From: Cryptomeria japonica | Taxonomy: Eukaryota; Streptophyta; Pinopsida; Cupressales; Cupressaceae | Assembly (NCBI RefSeq): GCF_030272615.1 | Contig: NC_081406.1 | Coordinates: 237,377,922-237,441,921, forward strand | DNA: 64,000 nucleotides | Reading direction: 5' to 3' | Shown here: one piece after another, positions 34,010-44,293 of the stretch | Layout: the number at the start of each line of letters is the position of its first letter | How positions within the stretch are numbered: the first letter of the stretch is position 1 | Translations under genes and position numbers: made by a program | The notes under the pieces: model-generated | Told to the model about the DNA's origin: nothing | Databases searched by the model: none | Seen by the model: only the letters and a program-made list of their open reading frames with translations

Positions 34010-37000
34010 ATGAGTTTTACAACAATAAGCCCTACTTACACTATTCCCGTTAGACGAAGCCTTAGAATTAAGTCTTTCCAAGGTTTAATTACTGAGGAGA
34101 TGGAACCTAATTTGAATGGCCTTTTTAACGAGGACATGGGTAATTCCTCTAATCCTCTTAATGATGAAGAAGCTCTCCATGAGGTTTCTGTAGAACAACT
34201 TTCGAAATTGGATAACCAATTTGATGATTTTCGACAATGGATGTCTCAAGAATACCCCGATAGCGAAGCTCTTTCATTAATTGAGGGTCTAAAACGTATG
34301 GTTCAAAGTGATAAGAATGGAATTGATATTTTGCGTGGTATTGCACACATTGTTGATTCGAATGTGATGCCTATGAAGAGTTGTGCTGAAACTTTAGGTT
34401 ATACACAACCTCCTACTCAAGTTAATCATTCTATTCCTTTGACAACTCCTATTGCTAGTATACCTACTTTTACATCAAACATAATGACAACTTCAATACA
34501 AGACATTCCTCCTATGATCACCAGTCATGGGGGCAATCCCTCTTCTTCAACCAACCCTCTTCCTTCATTCAATCCAACTTCTTCATTCATTCCTTCAATG
34601 AGTGTCCCTATTTCATCTCCACAAATAAACACGACGCAAGGGGGCAATTCATTTAACCATTCCATTCCTCCTTGTAGTGTTCCTCCTTTCCAATCATCTC
34701 CTATGACTAACTATCATAGTGTCCCGCCACCTTACTCTCAATCAATACCTTCTTTCAATAACATAATACCTCCATCACAATCTAACACATCTAATATGAA
34801 CTCTTCGACTGAAGCGACCATTAACAATCTTGCACAAACTGTCTCTTCTTTACAGCAACAAATTGCCTCTATGAATCAATCTAAGTTTAGTGTGCCCACA
34901 TTTGATGTTGCGAGCCCACTTTCTCTTGACATTGTTCGAGCTATCCCCCCTAAACATGTTGAAATCCCGCATTTGGAGCTTTATAATGGTAAGGGTGATC
35001 CTCTAACACATGTTAAGACCTTTCAAACAATATGTACTGATTTTGCTTATGACCAAAGGTTGCTTGCAAAACTGTTTACTAGAACATTAAGAGATAAAGC
35101 CCTACAATGGTATTGCTCGTTGCCTTCTTATTCTATTACTTCTTTCGAACAACTTGCAAATACTTTTATTCAACAATTTCAAAACAATATAAGTCCTAAA
35201 GTTACTTTGATTGATTTAATGCATTGTAAACAAGGTGTTAAAGAAAAAGTGACTGATTTCATTGGTAGATATTCAAATTTCTTTTCCTGTACCTGACAAT
35301 GACATCCAAAGAATCTTTATTTCTAATTTACAAAAAGATATTAGAGAAAAACTTCTGTTTTCTGAGTTTACTTCTTTCCAACAGTTGTGCGCAACTCTTC
35401 ACAATTATCAACTGACTGCGAGTCAAATGGAACAAGCAAATCCTATGGCTTCGAGTGATAAGGGTGATAGTAGTCAAAAACCATTTGGGAAGTTTAAACC
35501 GAATAGAGAGTCCATTAAATTCAATGAAAACATCATCAACAACAATGTGAATGCAGCATCAGGTGTGCCTCCTATTTCTAAGTTTTTCAAGAAAGAAAGA
35601 AAGTTTACTCCTTTGAATGAATCATTGCATAGTATTATGAATAAGTTATTGGAACAAAATGTGCTCACTCTCCCTCCTATAAAGCAAATAGATCCTGCAA
35701 AGATTAATTCACCCTATTTTGATAACAAATCTTTTTGTCAATTTCATCGTCATCCTGGGCATGATACTGAAAAATGTTTTGCTTTAAAGGGTAAAATTCA
35801 AGATTTGATTGATAATAATACTATCTCTGTTTCTGGTGTGAATGATAAAGGCAACACATCTGTAGCTCCTCCTAACCAAAATCTTAAGATTTTTACAGAT
35901 CCATTGCCTTCTCATACCTCTAATGCGATTGATACTAATGATTCCTCTGTCTCACTTGATGATCTTATGTCTATGACTCCAAATGTGATTAACTTTGTAG
36001 AGCAGCAGAAAATCCCTAAAGAACCTTCTATCACCTTTGATTCCAGTGAAACTATCAAGGCACCTGATGGTCCTTTATATATAGTTGCAAAAGTCAAAAA
36101 TACACCTTGTCGTGGAGTGCTTATTGATCCTTCTTGCATGGTTAATGTCATTACTGAAGAATTTCTTTTTACTTTGCAATTGAATCAAGTGATCTATGAC
36201 AAAAAAATGTGGTTGTGAAACTATTTGATGCATTTTCTTCTCCTGCAATTGGTTCTATTACATTACCTATTGAGGTCCATAACAAATCCCTTGATGTGGA
36301 CTTTTCTATTATTCCATCATCCGAACAATTTCGTGTGAAGCTAGGCTATCCTTGGCTATCTTCCATGAAAGCTATTGCTTCTCCTATTCACAAGTGTTTG
36401 AAATTTCCCCATAATGGTGAAGTTGTTACTGTCAATCATAGCCTCTTTAAACCAGCTGAAAGAACTTCTAGTGTTCCTATTGATTACTTTTGGCCTAAAC
36501 AATTCCAATCTCTTCCTCCGCGAAGTGATCATCTTTTTAAATCTTATCAAAAGTGGAAAAAAGATATGATCCTATCTCTAAGTGAACCTAGAACACCCAA
36601 ACTTGATATTCCTATCATTCTTGAGAAGGAAGTTCTTCCTTTGAAAGATAAAACTAATGTCTTTCCTCAAGAAGATTCCCAACCCATTCCTATGAATGTG
36701 ACTATGCCTATATCTAATAAACTTCCTAAAAGTAGACCTATACCTCCTCGTCATGATGGACTTGGTCTCCTTCCTAAACCAAATATTCCTCCCTTATATG
36801 GAGCAGTTCCTCCTCCTTCCTCTTATGGAGAGAAGAGACCTTCCTCTTCTCCTATTATTCAACCTAAGAGACCACAACCTAAACACCCAAGTGATAAGGA
36901 TGAGAACATTCCTCCTCCTCAATCTTCGCAACTTCCTACTAAGACTAGACGAAATCGTTCTGCATGTGAACGCCGATGAAAGCGTCGTCTTAGAGCTCAG

Positions 37001-37426
37001 GCAGTTGCTTCTCAAACTTTACAATCCCCAAAAACACCTTCAGCCAGTATTATTCCATTTTCTCCTCAGCCGACGATTGAGTCGAAATCTCCTAAACATA
37101 AGATGCATGATGGTCTTGATCCTGTGCGAGTTAAAGAGCCTATTTTTATAAATCTTGATGATGATATAGATGAAAATGTTACTCTTGTTCATTCTGATAG
37201 TGAATATGAATATGTTGATGTTGATAACCATTTATCTAACACATTTTCTAAAGCACTTATCCTAGCTCCTAGACAAGAACAACGTGGCTCGGAACATGAA
37301 CATAGCCCTTGTTTGGATCTTGTGATAGCTCCATCTGCTGTGTTGGATGTTCCTCCTCTAGCATGTTTCCTACCTTCCCGGAATATTGATCAGCAAGATC
37401 GGGGGGTAGATGACGTGCTAGACTAG
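34010..37426 (+). pseudogene. gag polyprotein with zinc knuckle and degenerate protease (element D)
   Basis: Starts at ATG 34010 (MSFTTISPTYTIPVRRSLR). Residues 1-120 are acidic (WMSQEYPDSEALSLIEGLKR). About 130-280 is a Pro/Ser/Thr/Asn-rich linker, followed by a Q-rich helix (AQTVSSLQQQIASM). The gag core follows (LELYNGKGDPLTHVKTFQ, DKALQWYCSLPSYSI). A frameshift at about 35275 moves to the next frame (FPVPDNDIQRIFI). A zinc knuckle, CQFHRHPGHDTEKCFALKGK, lies at about 35737. The protease region reads GPLYIVAKVKN, then GVLIDPSCMVNVI, where the catalytic D(T/S)G should be. A second frameshift at about 36200 and a TGA at 36977 follow; the C-terminus runs to 37426. Knuckle and core resemble TAT/Ogre-type gag. 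The product would form particles; this copy is broken. Confidence 0.85.
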
Positions 37427-38158
37427 TAACATTAGCATAGCAGATTCTCTCCTCCTCCCTTGATCTCTTTTGTTACTTCTTCTATGTGTTATTCTCATTC
37501 TTCTATTTGTTGTCCTTAGTGTTGTCTACTTGAGGACGATGCAAAGCATTGAGATCTCTTTTGGTCTCTCTAATGTTGACTCAAAAGACACATGTGTTCC
37601 CTTCTTCTAGGTGACCTTTCTTGATTGGGGAATGAAGAACAATTATGCATACATACATATGATATACATGAATTATCATATAGCATACTGACCCCGAGGA
37701 AAGCGAAGTCACCTTGTGCTTTGTGTTTTGTGTCTATTATCCTTGGGCTTATCTCACACTTGGGGGCTAAATCCTTGTGATAACGTGCTCCTTTCTCATT
37801 TCTTATATGTATCACTACCTTAAAGCAATCATCCCCGGTGAGGCGTGTGCGATCACTTTAATGTAGGGGGGCATACATCCCGTTCATATCTTTTCAAGAT
37901 ACTTGAAAATTTCTTGACAAATTTAGCTTTGCCTTGAAAATTTTTGATATCTTTCTTGCATGACTCATAGTGAGGGAACCTTACTACTGACAGTCATGGT
38001 TCTCCCTCGTGATCTTCCCTTTTACTTTGTCAATCGAAGTCGTAAGATCCTTAGTCCACTGGGGGCTTGGTGTATCTTGCCTCCTTGACGTGGTGAAAGT
38101 TTTTCAATGTTGTTTCCTTGTACTTTACCGGAAGTATGAGCGTACGCTTATACTCCCG
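37427..38158 (+). other. 3' non-coding region of D
   Basis: No pol is present where it should be. Three phrases of the type 'ggggggcata', 'tgggggcttgg' and 'cttgggggctaaa' (about 37762, 37865 and 38061) look like extra purine tracts. The stretch around 38050-38120 matches the E fragment at 39413-39519. Confidence 0.7.
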
Positions 38159-38175
38159 CTAAAGTGGGGGCTAAA
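38159..38175 (+). promoter_or_regulatory. Polypurine tract of element D
   Basis: CTAAAGTGGGGGCTAAA stands directly before the 3' LTR start TGTAGCATCC. Confidence 0.8.
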
Positions 38176-39407
38176 TGTAGCATCCTAAAATTGCGACACT
38201 TGCAATTTCGACTGCATTTGGGTCTTCACGATGGCGGTGCAACGTTGAACCTGAATGGAGACCTCGAAACCTGCTTGTGACATCAAAAACTGCATTTCTC
38301 TGCACCTTGGCCTGATCCCTCCTTGCACCCTGCTGCCCCGGGAGGTGGGACCATGGCGCCCAGTGCCTTGGTCCCTCAGGACCATGGCGCCTAGCGCCCT
38401 GGTCCCTGGCCCTATTTTGGGCCTGGTCTCTTTTGGGCATCGGGTCTTTAAGTTTGCAATTCGAGAAATAATGTTTCCTGGTCGGCCTAAGGTCGGAAAA
38501 ATCAGTCTATCAACCCTAATTGACAAGTATATAAACTACTTTTCCTCTCCTAGAAAGAGAGGAAGGAAATAGGCAAGAGCAAGAGGCGAAAGCGATATTC
38601 AAACATTCAAACATTCAAGCATTCAAGCATTCCTTCAAACAATTGAGCATTCTAAGTCTCCATTCAAGGCTAGGTGTTGCATTCAAGACAAGGATTCAAC
38701 CATTGAAGAGGAGATCACTTACAACACATAACACATAACGTACATTACACCTTCGCATGTAAGAATACAAACATTCTTACAACAAAGTATCAGTACTTGT
38801 TTACATTACAAACATTTACATTTACAACATTCTCATTTCTTGGTTAATTCCAAAACCGGGGTTTGACCTAAAGGCAAACCCCTAATCCCTAACCCCCCAA
38901 TCGTCCTCTCTTTTCTATGTGTAGGTTGAAGGTATGCGGCTATAATTGAAGATCTGGAATCCTTGTGCAGAGACGAACAGATCCACCTTCGTTTCGCGGA
39001 TTTTTCGGAGGACCGTGTGCACGCCGGGCGCCATTGGCCTGTCAACTTTTGCTCAAATTTGCAGAAAAGCACCGTCTCGACATTTTACTGCTAATTCCAG
39101 GTCCGCAGCTTCATCCCATATCCCTATCTCTGTTTACAAGCGAATCTTTCTTGCTTCTACATACATTCCTAGTTCAATCATTCTATCTATATTCTTTACA
39201 AAAGAGGGTATCCTTGATGTCTTAACCCTTGAAACTCATTTAGAATCCAATCCTGCATTGCGTGGGATCGGATCTTGTATTTTTCAACCCCTCTTTTGAA
39301 TGTAAAGTCTCTCCTAAGTGAAAACCATCAACCCTAGTGACTCTCCCTTCTCTCTCCTTGGAGTTGGGGAGGGGAGAACAACTAGGGTTCGATTTTTCCG
39401 CTTTACA
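38176..39407 (+). repeat. 3' LTR of element D
   Basis: Same length as the 5' LTR (1232 bp), TGTAGCATCC to GCTTTACA, followed by the AGTAG duplication. The differences are scattered, with slightly more in the 38930-39110 region. Confidence 0.92.
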
Positions 39408-39524
39408 AGTAGCATTGAAAAAATTTCATCAAGATATTACAGAGGCAAGACACATCAAGCCCCCAAGGACTTAGAATCTTATCAATCTAATATCAAGATA
39501 AAAGGAGCAAAACATGGAGAGAAT

Positions 39525-40692
39525 TGTTGGCATTTTGATGATGTTTTGATTGTCATTGATGGACACACACTTTCTTGATGTATGAGTTATGCTCAACTGG
39601 TAATTGTTCCAATCGGTATTGTGTATTATGAAATGAATAGTCTTTAGACTATTGGTATTTTGTAGAAGATGGTTTACCGGTCAGAGATTGACTGAAGATC
39701 CCAAGCGGTATGAAGACCCCAAGTGGTTCGAGGATCTCAAGCGGTACGAAGGACCCAAGTGGTAGTTAACTTTTGATCGGAACACTATGATCTTCCAGTC
39801 TTCATTTTTGACAATCGGTAATCGGTATATTGTATTAACCGGTATATATCTGTGATGAGTTACCAACCAGTATTACTGTAATGTGTGATGAGTTATCATC
39901 CACCGACACTTTGGCAGTGTGTTTGTGCCACGTTACCAAATGTGTCTAGATGCACTGAACCTAGGAACTTTTAGTTTAATTCTATTGGACCGACATGAAA
40001 TCAGATTCCTTTATAAGGACATCATGTCTAGGGTTTGAGTGTGTGAGATATAGAATAGAAAAGGTTATGTGTGATCATTGAAGAGAAGATTAGGTTTGTT
40101 TGAAGAGATAGAGTGTGGAGATATTGAAGATTGAAGTAATGCTGAAATGCATTAACAAGGAGCTGTCAAGGATCTAATTTAGCATACTGTTCTAGCATCT
40201 AGATCATTCACTTGTTGATTACTCACATCTTCGACAAGTTTGAAACCCTTAACTGGGTACGCCTAGCAAATCCTTTGTAAATACTCTAACAAGGTGGTTC
40301 ACAACTGTGGATCTTAAATCCTCTAACGGGTAGCATTTAATAGGACTTATCTCCTAACAAAGACCTAGATTCCTAACAGGATCTGTTCTAGTGAAGAACA
40401 TTGTATGACCTTAACCGGTTTGACCTTAACCGGTCTGGTTACTATTCTGTAGATAGTTACTTGTGATTTTATGCTCACCGTGGTTTTTTCCCATTTGGGT
40501 TTCCATGTCAAATATCTTGTGTTATGGTGATTGTTCTTTTGTGGGTGAATGCTTTGTTTGCTATTTAGTTTGCACTTATCTTAACTGATTTATTAGTGAA
40601 TCTGTTGCACCGATTATCTGCTAAACTATTTAGAAGTTTGATTACAGTTTTTTTTGGTATAATAATTCACCCTCCCCTCTTAGTATTCATCA
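39525..40692 (+). repeat. 5' LTR of element F
   Basis: TGTTGGCATTTTGATG to TTCATCA, 1168 bp. It is about 48 bp longer than the 3' LTR because of an extra copy of 'tgatgagttac/tatca' around 39850-39900. TATA-like text (TTTATAAGGACATC) is at about 40010. Confidence 0.9.
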
Positions 40693-40709
40693 ATTGGTAT
40701 CAGAGCCAA
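40693..40709 (+). promoter_or_regulatory. tRNA-Met-type primer binding site of F
   Basis: ATTGGTATCAGAGCCAA immediately after the LTR. TGGTATCAGAGC is the plant initiator-Met tRNA complement used by most copia elements. Confidence 0.9.
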
Positions 40710-40756
40710 CCTTTCTATAAGTCTAACCACTTGGAAGGAGATATGGGGAATACAGT

Positions 40757-41470
40757 GTGAGGGAACTTACTCATCGTCTCACTCAAACTAAGAAAGCCTA
40801 TGATGAACTCAAGGTCAAGTATAAAGCCTCTTTGGCCAAGAGAAGAAAGCATGCTAAGAAACTGATGGAACTCACTGAAAATAGCTCTTCTGATGAAGCA
40901 GACATGGATGCCCTAGTTGAAGAAGTTGAAAAACTGAATGAATCTAAAGCCAACCTGAGAAGAGAGTTGGAAGAACTGACTATCAAAATGTGTCAAGAGC
41001 TTGAGAGCAGAAGTAAAGGTGAAGATCTGGTAAAAGACAAAGATCATGAGATCTCCAAGCTGAAGCAAGAAATCAGTACCCTTATAGCTCATCTCCAAGA
41101 GAGTAAAGTGGAAAAAGAAGAAATGCAAGGTGAACTAAACATGGCTATTTCTGAGAATGCAACCTTGATGGAATCCAATGCTGCTATTTCCAAGGAACTT
41201 ACTGAGTCAAAAGAAATACTTGCCAAATTGAATCAGAGTACTGCTATGCTAGAGCAAAAGCTAGAATAGGAAAATACAACAAAGGATACCACTAGACTTG
41301 GTTTCTCTGGGTATGAGGAAGGTGAGACCTCTAGAACAAAAGCTAGAGCATCAAAGAAGCAACCGACATCCAAGGATGAAGGTAAGCAAAAATTTAAATC
41401 TGTTTGCTTTAATTATTTCAAAGAAGGACATACTGCCAATGTGTGTAGAAGCAAGGCCTACAATAATTTT
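40757..41470 (+). pseudogene. F gag, C-terminal coiled coil and first zinc knuckle
   Basis: The frame starts at about 40757 (MRELTHRLTQTKKAYDELK) and is open for 170 codons of strong coiled coil (VEEVEKLNESKANLRRELEE, KLKQEISTLIAHLQESKVEK). A stop at 41267 follows, then a frame ending KSVCFNYFKEGHTANVC, a CCHC knuckle with its second Cys changed to Tyr. The usual N-terminal gag domain (DUF4219/UBN2) is missing: only about 45 bp separate the PBS from this region, so it was deleted. Gag continues beyond the inserted LTR at 43340. Confidence 0.8.
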
Positions 41471-41487
41471 CCTTACTGAGGGGCAAA

Positions 41488-43329
41488 TGTAGTCACATAA
41501 ATCTGTCCACTTAATTAAATGAATACTTAGTATTTATTTGATTATTTAACCATCAATTAATAATTAATTAAATTAATATTTAATTAATTCATCTTAACCC
41601 TCTTCTCCTATTAATTAAATAAATTATTCAATTTATTTGATTTAATTCACTTAACCAAATTCAGACCATTAATTAAATAAATAAATCATATTTATTTAAT
41701 TAAATATTCTCTCACATTTAAATAAATTAATATTTATTTAAATCCCCCAAAAATCCCACCTCTCACATTTAAATAAATTAACATTTATTTAAATCACCTT
41801 TATCCTCCACCCACTTGCATTTTCCTACAAATGCAAGTTGCACAATTATTTTAAATAAATAATTTATTTAAATCACCTTTATCCTCCACCCACTTGTATT
41901 TTCCTACAAAAGCAAGTTGCACAACTATTTTAAATAAATTATTTATTTAAAATCCTATTTATCCTCACCCACTTGAAACCTTTAATGGTTTCCCTTAAAG
42001 TATTCAAACTTGATGGCTTTAAAGTCTTCAAACTTGATGGCTTCCTTCTATAGTCTTCTTAAGACTTTAATGGTTTTCCTTAAAGTCTTCAAGCCTTTAA
42101 TGGTTTCCCTCAAAGTCTTCAAGCATTTAAATGCTTTATCTTCATTTTCTCATTTAAATAAATTAATATTTATTTGAATATTTATCCAAATGCAAATTAC
42201 ACCATTTAATTGAAATAAATGATTTTATTTTAATTGAAAATACCAAAATTTCTCCCACTTGCATTTTCCTACAAAATCCACTTGTATGCCTAAACCCCTT
42301 CTAGATTCTTCTAAACCCTTCCTAATTAGCCTAAATTCATCCCTTAAATATTGTCACATTCCTAAGCAAATTGGAGTCACTTCTCAAAGACTCCAAAGTC
42401 TTTGAAAAGCAATTAATGCTTTGTGTGTTCAACAAATTAACCCTCAAAGTCTTGGATAACCTTTGAAAGCTTCCAACCTTCAACCACTAAATGGCTCAAA
42501 GTCTTTGATAACCATTGAAGGCTTTCAACCTTCAACCACTTAATCCCCAAAGTCTCCAATAACCATTAATGGTTACCTCAAACCCTCCCACATGGTTAAA
42601 ACATTTGTTTTGACTCAACCTCTACCCAACCCAAAGGTCTCATCAGGCCATTAATGCTTTGACCATGATTATCTCTTAAACATTTGCACAAAGGTTTATC
42701 CTTGGATTAACTCTTAATCCAGTGGGTAATCTTAATTTAGACTTGACCCTTGCCTTCTAGATAACCATGAGGTCTTCTCAGGCCTTTAATGCCTCCAACC
42801 TCTTCTCTCAACCCAATCCTATGTTGAAACTTGTCACCATTTTATTGGTGCCAATTGTGCACATGGATCCCCAACTTTCAATCCTAACCCTTGTTAAGAT
42901 TGCTCAATCTTAACCCTTCATTTCCCTATTTCTTCTATAAATAGAACCCTTCTCCTCAAGCAAAAGGAGAAGCATTTTAGAGTATTGTTGTTATACTGGC
43001 ATTAGCATAGAGCTTTTTCATAGCATCACTATCTACTCTAGCATAGTATTTAGCTTTTCATTTCATATTTGAAGCTTAGTATTAAATCTCAATCCTCCAT
43101 AAGCATCCATAGTGCAAAAAGCTGCTGAGAGCTACACTCATTTGGGACTTGGAGAGGAGAGGAACAAGGGAGGAGCAACTATGAGCATCTTGATTAGCTA
43201 TTTCATTTTATGTTTATATGCTTTCTATTTCATGCTTAATATCTCTCTTGATATGCCTGTTTAGGATAATCTTTTGTTGCTAACACTAACGTTTGTTTCT
43301 TGTGCTCTTGTGTGTGTTGCCATCAAACA
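41488..43329 (+). mobile_element. Inserted LTR, about 1.84 kb (H), inside F gag
   Basis: It starts TGTAGTCACATAAATC right after a purine-rich ACTGAGGGGCAAA and ends near CCATCAAACA. The first 700 bp are rich in TTAATTAAAT/ATTTATTTAA. A promoter-like TTCTATAAATAGAACC is at about 42935, followed by a leader-like region. There is no coding. The upstream purine run suggests a 3' LTR plus a few internal bases rather than a clean solo LTR. I could not read a target duplication, so both ends are approximate. Confidence 0.6.
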
Positions 43330-43339
43330 GATTTTCTAA

Positions 43340-43768
43340 TCCTTTTTGCAGAGCATCAGAAACTATTATGCATGCAAAAAGTTTGGGCATAGAGCATTTG
43401 AATGCAGGTTGGTTTTGCACAATACTAGGAGATATCCTCCAAGGACTCAAGGAGTTATTCTGGAACTTCCTATGAACCACAGTCCTAACCGACACAATAC
43501 CTATGACCATCGGTCAGTTGGTTATCAAGAGGAAACTAGTTGGAGAGCAACTTGTTTGATCTGTTGTGGTAGCGGTCACACTACTGCAACATGCAGAAGG
43601 AAGAATGGAAGTATGGATAACGAACCATGGAGAACAACTGGAATGGTATGCTATCATTGCAACAAACCGGGACACACTACCAGAACTTGCAGACTGAGAA
43701 AGAACCTATCGGGTGATATACCAATCACTCCAGAAGGGAAGATTGATGTTGAAACTATTCAGGTGTAA
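43340..43768 (+). pseudogene. F gag, zinc-knuckle region
   Basis: Three CCHC-type knuckles lie in one open frame: YYACKKFGHRAFEC (first Cys lost), CLICCGSGHTTATC (intact) and CYHCNKPGHTTRTC (intact). This is the RNA-binding end of gag. It ends at a stop at 43766, with an acidic tail in the same frame after it. A GCTTAGGGGGAAC run at 43872 looks like a PPT but is not followed by an LTR. Confidence 0.8.
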
Positions 43769-43869
43769 ATGAATAAAACTTGGAAAAAGAAATCAGAAGA
43801 AGAGTCACAGGATGAACCTGCTTCTGCAACTAGTGTGGAAGTCTCTGAACCGACAAACTGAGCTTCAAA

Positions 43870-44293
43870 AAAGCTTAGGGGGAACATATCGGTGAGATAT
43901 TTCAAACTCCCAGTTTATATCGGTAAAGACCTTTACCAGTATATATTACCTATCAGTTGACAGAAGATCTGAGGTGATAAAGGCAAAATTAGGGTTTGTA
44001 CCCTAGTAGTGATGAATTTATTATGATCAGTGAGAGTTTGTTTAAAAGGGTTTTCATTGTCATTTTCACTTATCTGTTTTCGAAAGAAGAATCTTCAAGA
44101 GCAGAGCAACGAGAGCAATTTGTTTAGCATTTGGAGAAATTGTGTGTGAAATATTGCAATAATCTTCAAGCAATCAGTGAAGAACACTAAGTGGTGAACT
44201 AGCAATCGAAGTGGTGAACTATGCGCGATATTGGAAAACCTAAATTTCAGATTGTGAAGGTATTTTCTGAAATTATTTCTTATCATCTAGTTA
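43870..44293 (+). promoter_or_regulatory. Region upstream of the second F reading frame
   Basis: About 420 bp without coding, containing GTTTAAAAGGG (TATA-like, about 44038) and CA-rich, purine-rich text up to the next ATG. It resembles a promoter and 5' UTR, but this is only composition and position. Confidence 0.35.

Larger units (their letters stand above)
31593..39407 (+). mobile_element. Element D: complete gag-only LTR retrotransposon (TR-GAG-like)
   Basis: Two 1232-bp LTRs (31593-32824 and 38176-39407) enclose 5.35 kb. The target duplication AGTAG is perfect (31588-31592, 39408-39412). A PBS-like stretch follows the 5' LTR and a PPT precedes the 3' LTR. The only coding region is gag with a protease-like tail (34010-37426). 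There is no RT, RNase H or integrase, so this is a non-autonomous element as described for TR-GAG or LARD groups. The LTRs differ at about 40 of 1232 sites by eye, mostly transitions. Confidence 0.92.

Noticed and set aside
40693..40709. tRNA gene at the tRNA-Met-like sequence (also at 55524)
   Set aside because: Only the 3'-end complement is present, directly after an LTR; it is a primer site.
43872..43884. GCTTAGGGGGAAC as the end of an earlier element inside F
   Set aside because: No LTR start follows; the true F PPT and LTR are at 47629-47644.
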